Source: Candidatus Gastranaerophilales bacterium
GTDB lineage: Bacteria > Cyanobacteriota > Vampirovibrionia > Gastranaerophilales > Gastranaerophilaceae
Assembly: GCA_910587815.1 (NCBI GenBank)
Contig: CAJUNK010000001.1
Span: 1 to 41,286, forward strand
Reading direction: 5' to 3'
Length of the DNA: 41,286 nt
Part shown: positions 40,837 to 41,286 of the stretch, one piece after another
Layout: each line of letters starts with the position of its first letter
How positions within the stretch are numbered: the first letter of the stretch is position 1
Translations under genes and position numbers: made by a program
The notes under the pieces: generated by a model
What the model saw: only the letters and a program-made list of their open reading frames with translations
Database searches by the model: none
What the model was told of the DNA's origin: nothing

Positions 40837-41058
40837 ATGGGAAAAGCAAAAAAACGCATACTGCATAAAACAAATTCCAGCCTTTTTATGACAAGAGAGA
40901 GCGCTGTAAGCAAGGTTTTTAATATAGTTTCAAACCCTAAAAAAAGCAGAATGGAAGCGGATAATTTAATTACTCTTTTTGGACTTACCGCAGAAGAATT
41001 GTCTGAAGCAGGGGTTTCTTATGAAGATTTAGTATCTTTTGATAAAATTTTAGCGTAA
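40837..41058 (+). CDS. Small basic protein, unknown
   Basis: The 73-residue product starts MGKAKKRILHKTNSS and continues with charged helical segments (ESAVSKVFNIVSNPKKSRMEADNLITLFGLTAEELSEAGVSYEDL in two parts), with an acidic helical end. The second half, LFGLTAEELSEAGVSYEDL, looks like a helical adaptor but I recognise no family. I chose the ATG at 40837 because a longer frame starting at 40750 adds a hydrophobic, AT-rich segment without a ribosome site. The gene stands alone, ahead of the terminal repeat. Confidence 0.5.
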   Translation: MGKAKKRILHKTNSSLFMTRESAVSKVFNIVSNPKKSRMEADNLITLFGLTAEELSEAGVSYEDLVSFDKILA

Positions 41059-41121
41059 TTTTTTGTAATGATATTATGACATGATTGCTGAATTCATTTC
41101 ATGATAAAATATTTTATATCT

Positions 41122-41286
41122 TGTGCCTGTAGCTCAGCTGGCTGGTTGAATATTTTACGTTAAGTAAAATTTCAACGAAATATAGAATGTGCTCTATCCA
41201 GCTAAGGTAAAGGCGTAGTAAAAACAAAATATGTGCCTGTAGCTCAGCTGGCTGGTTGAATATTTTACGTTAAGTAAAATTTCAAC
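41122..41286. repeat. 110-bp-period direct repeat containing tRNA-5'-half-like sequence
   Basis: A 55-bp segment (41122-41176) recurs exactly at 41232-41286, where the window ends. Each copy begins GTGCCTGTAGCTCAGCTGG, which resembles a tRNA acceptor strand plus D-arm, and continues into an imperfect hairpin (GTTGAATATTTTAC with GTAAAATTTCAAC). The intervening sequence holds a second, inverted tRNA-like segment (complement of 41196-41213). No anticodon arm, T-arm or 3' acceptor strand follows, so it is not a functional tRNA gene as shown. Confidence 0.7.

Noticed and set aside
41122..41213. Functional tRNA gene at the window end
   Set aside because: Only the acceptor strand and D-arm resemble a tRNA; anticodon arm, T-arm and 3' acceptor strand are missing.
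1..41286. CRISPR array, rRNA genes, insertion sequence or transposase
   Set aside because: I found no regularly spaced identical repeats with unique spacers, no rRNA-like sequence, and no transposase or integrase gene in the window.

Overview
The window is AT-rich and gene-dense with short gaps, and looks like a chromosomal segment of a Gram-negative-type bacterium that makes diaminopimelate peptidoglycan. The best lineage clue is a Ycf23/DUF561 protein (9166-9951), a family known mainly from cyanobacteria and plastids. There are no photosynthesis genes. With the low GC content and several lineage-restricted proteins of unknown function, I infer a non-photosynthetic cyanobacterial relative (Melainabacteria/Vampirovibrionia, probably a gut Gastranaerophilales-like organism). 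This rests on protein recognition by eye, not on a search.

Layout. 82-1688: leuD-leuB (leucine synthesis; leuC is presumably just outside the window). 1787-4229: two uncharacterised membrane proteins on the minus strand, one built from three repeats. 4297-7592: a tight minus-strand operon of HAD phosphatase, class III aminotransferase, alpha/beta hydrolase and a small membrane protein, an unassigned small-molecule pathway. 7794-13930: single genes (unknown secreted-type or tagged protein, HtrA-like protease without PDZ, Ycf23, membrane glycosyltransferase with a Cys-rich tail, MlaE permease, orphan histidine kinase). 13931-14470: a gene-free stretch ending in a GC-rich structured island. 14471-16909: MsbA-like ABC exporter and a Nudix hydrolase. 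16974-23270: purine operon purS-purQ-purL-purM followed by a purN-purD fusion. 23271-24776: small unknown gene and rpsF-ssb-rpsR. 24998-26230: a possible nucleotidyltransferase-fold protein. 26326-28616: dapF and a DUF4127 protein. 28682-36288: cell-wall cluster murF-mraY-murD-ftsW-murG-folC. 36298-36767: divergent 52-aa gene and XRE regulator with palindromic operators between them. 37106-40012: cytoplasmic GH35 beta-galactosidase plus a small partner. 40026-41058: tagged membrane protein and a small unknown gene. 41122-41286: a 110-bp-period repeat made of tRNA-5'-half-like sequence that runs off the window end.

Themes. Several genes (glycosyltransferase, mlaE, purS, DUF4127, GH35) have a -10-like hexamer 6-7 bp before the ATG and no Shine-Dalgarno, suggesting leaderless mRNAs. 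Three otherwise unrelated proteins start with a short tag of the form hydrophobic-x-Phe-x-Gly/Gln. The most notable items are the linker-free PurN-PurD fusion, the tag family, the three-repeat membrane protein, the terminal tRNA-like repeat and the GC-rich island.
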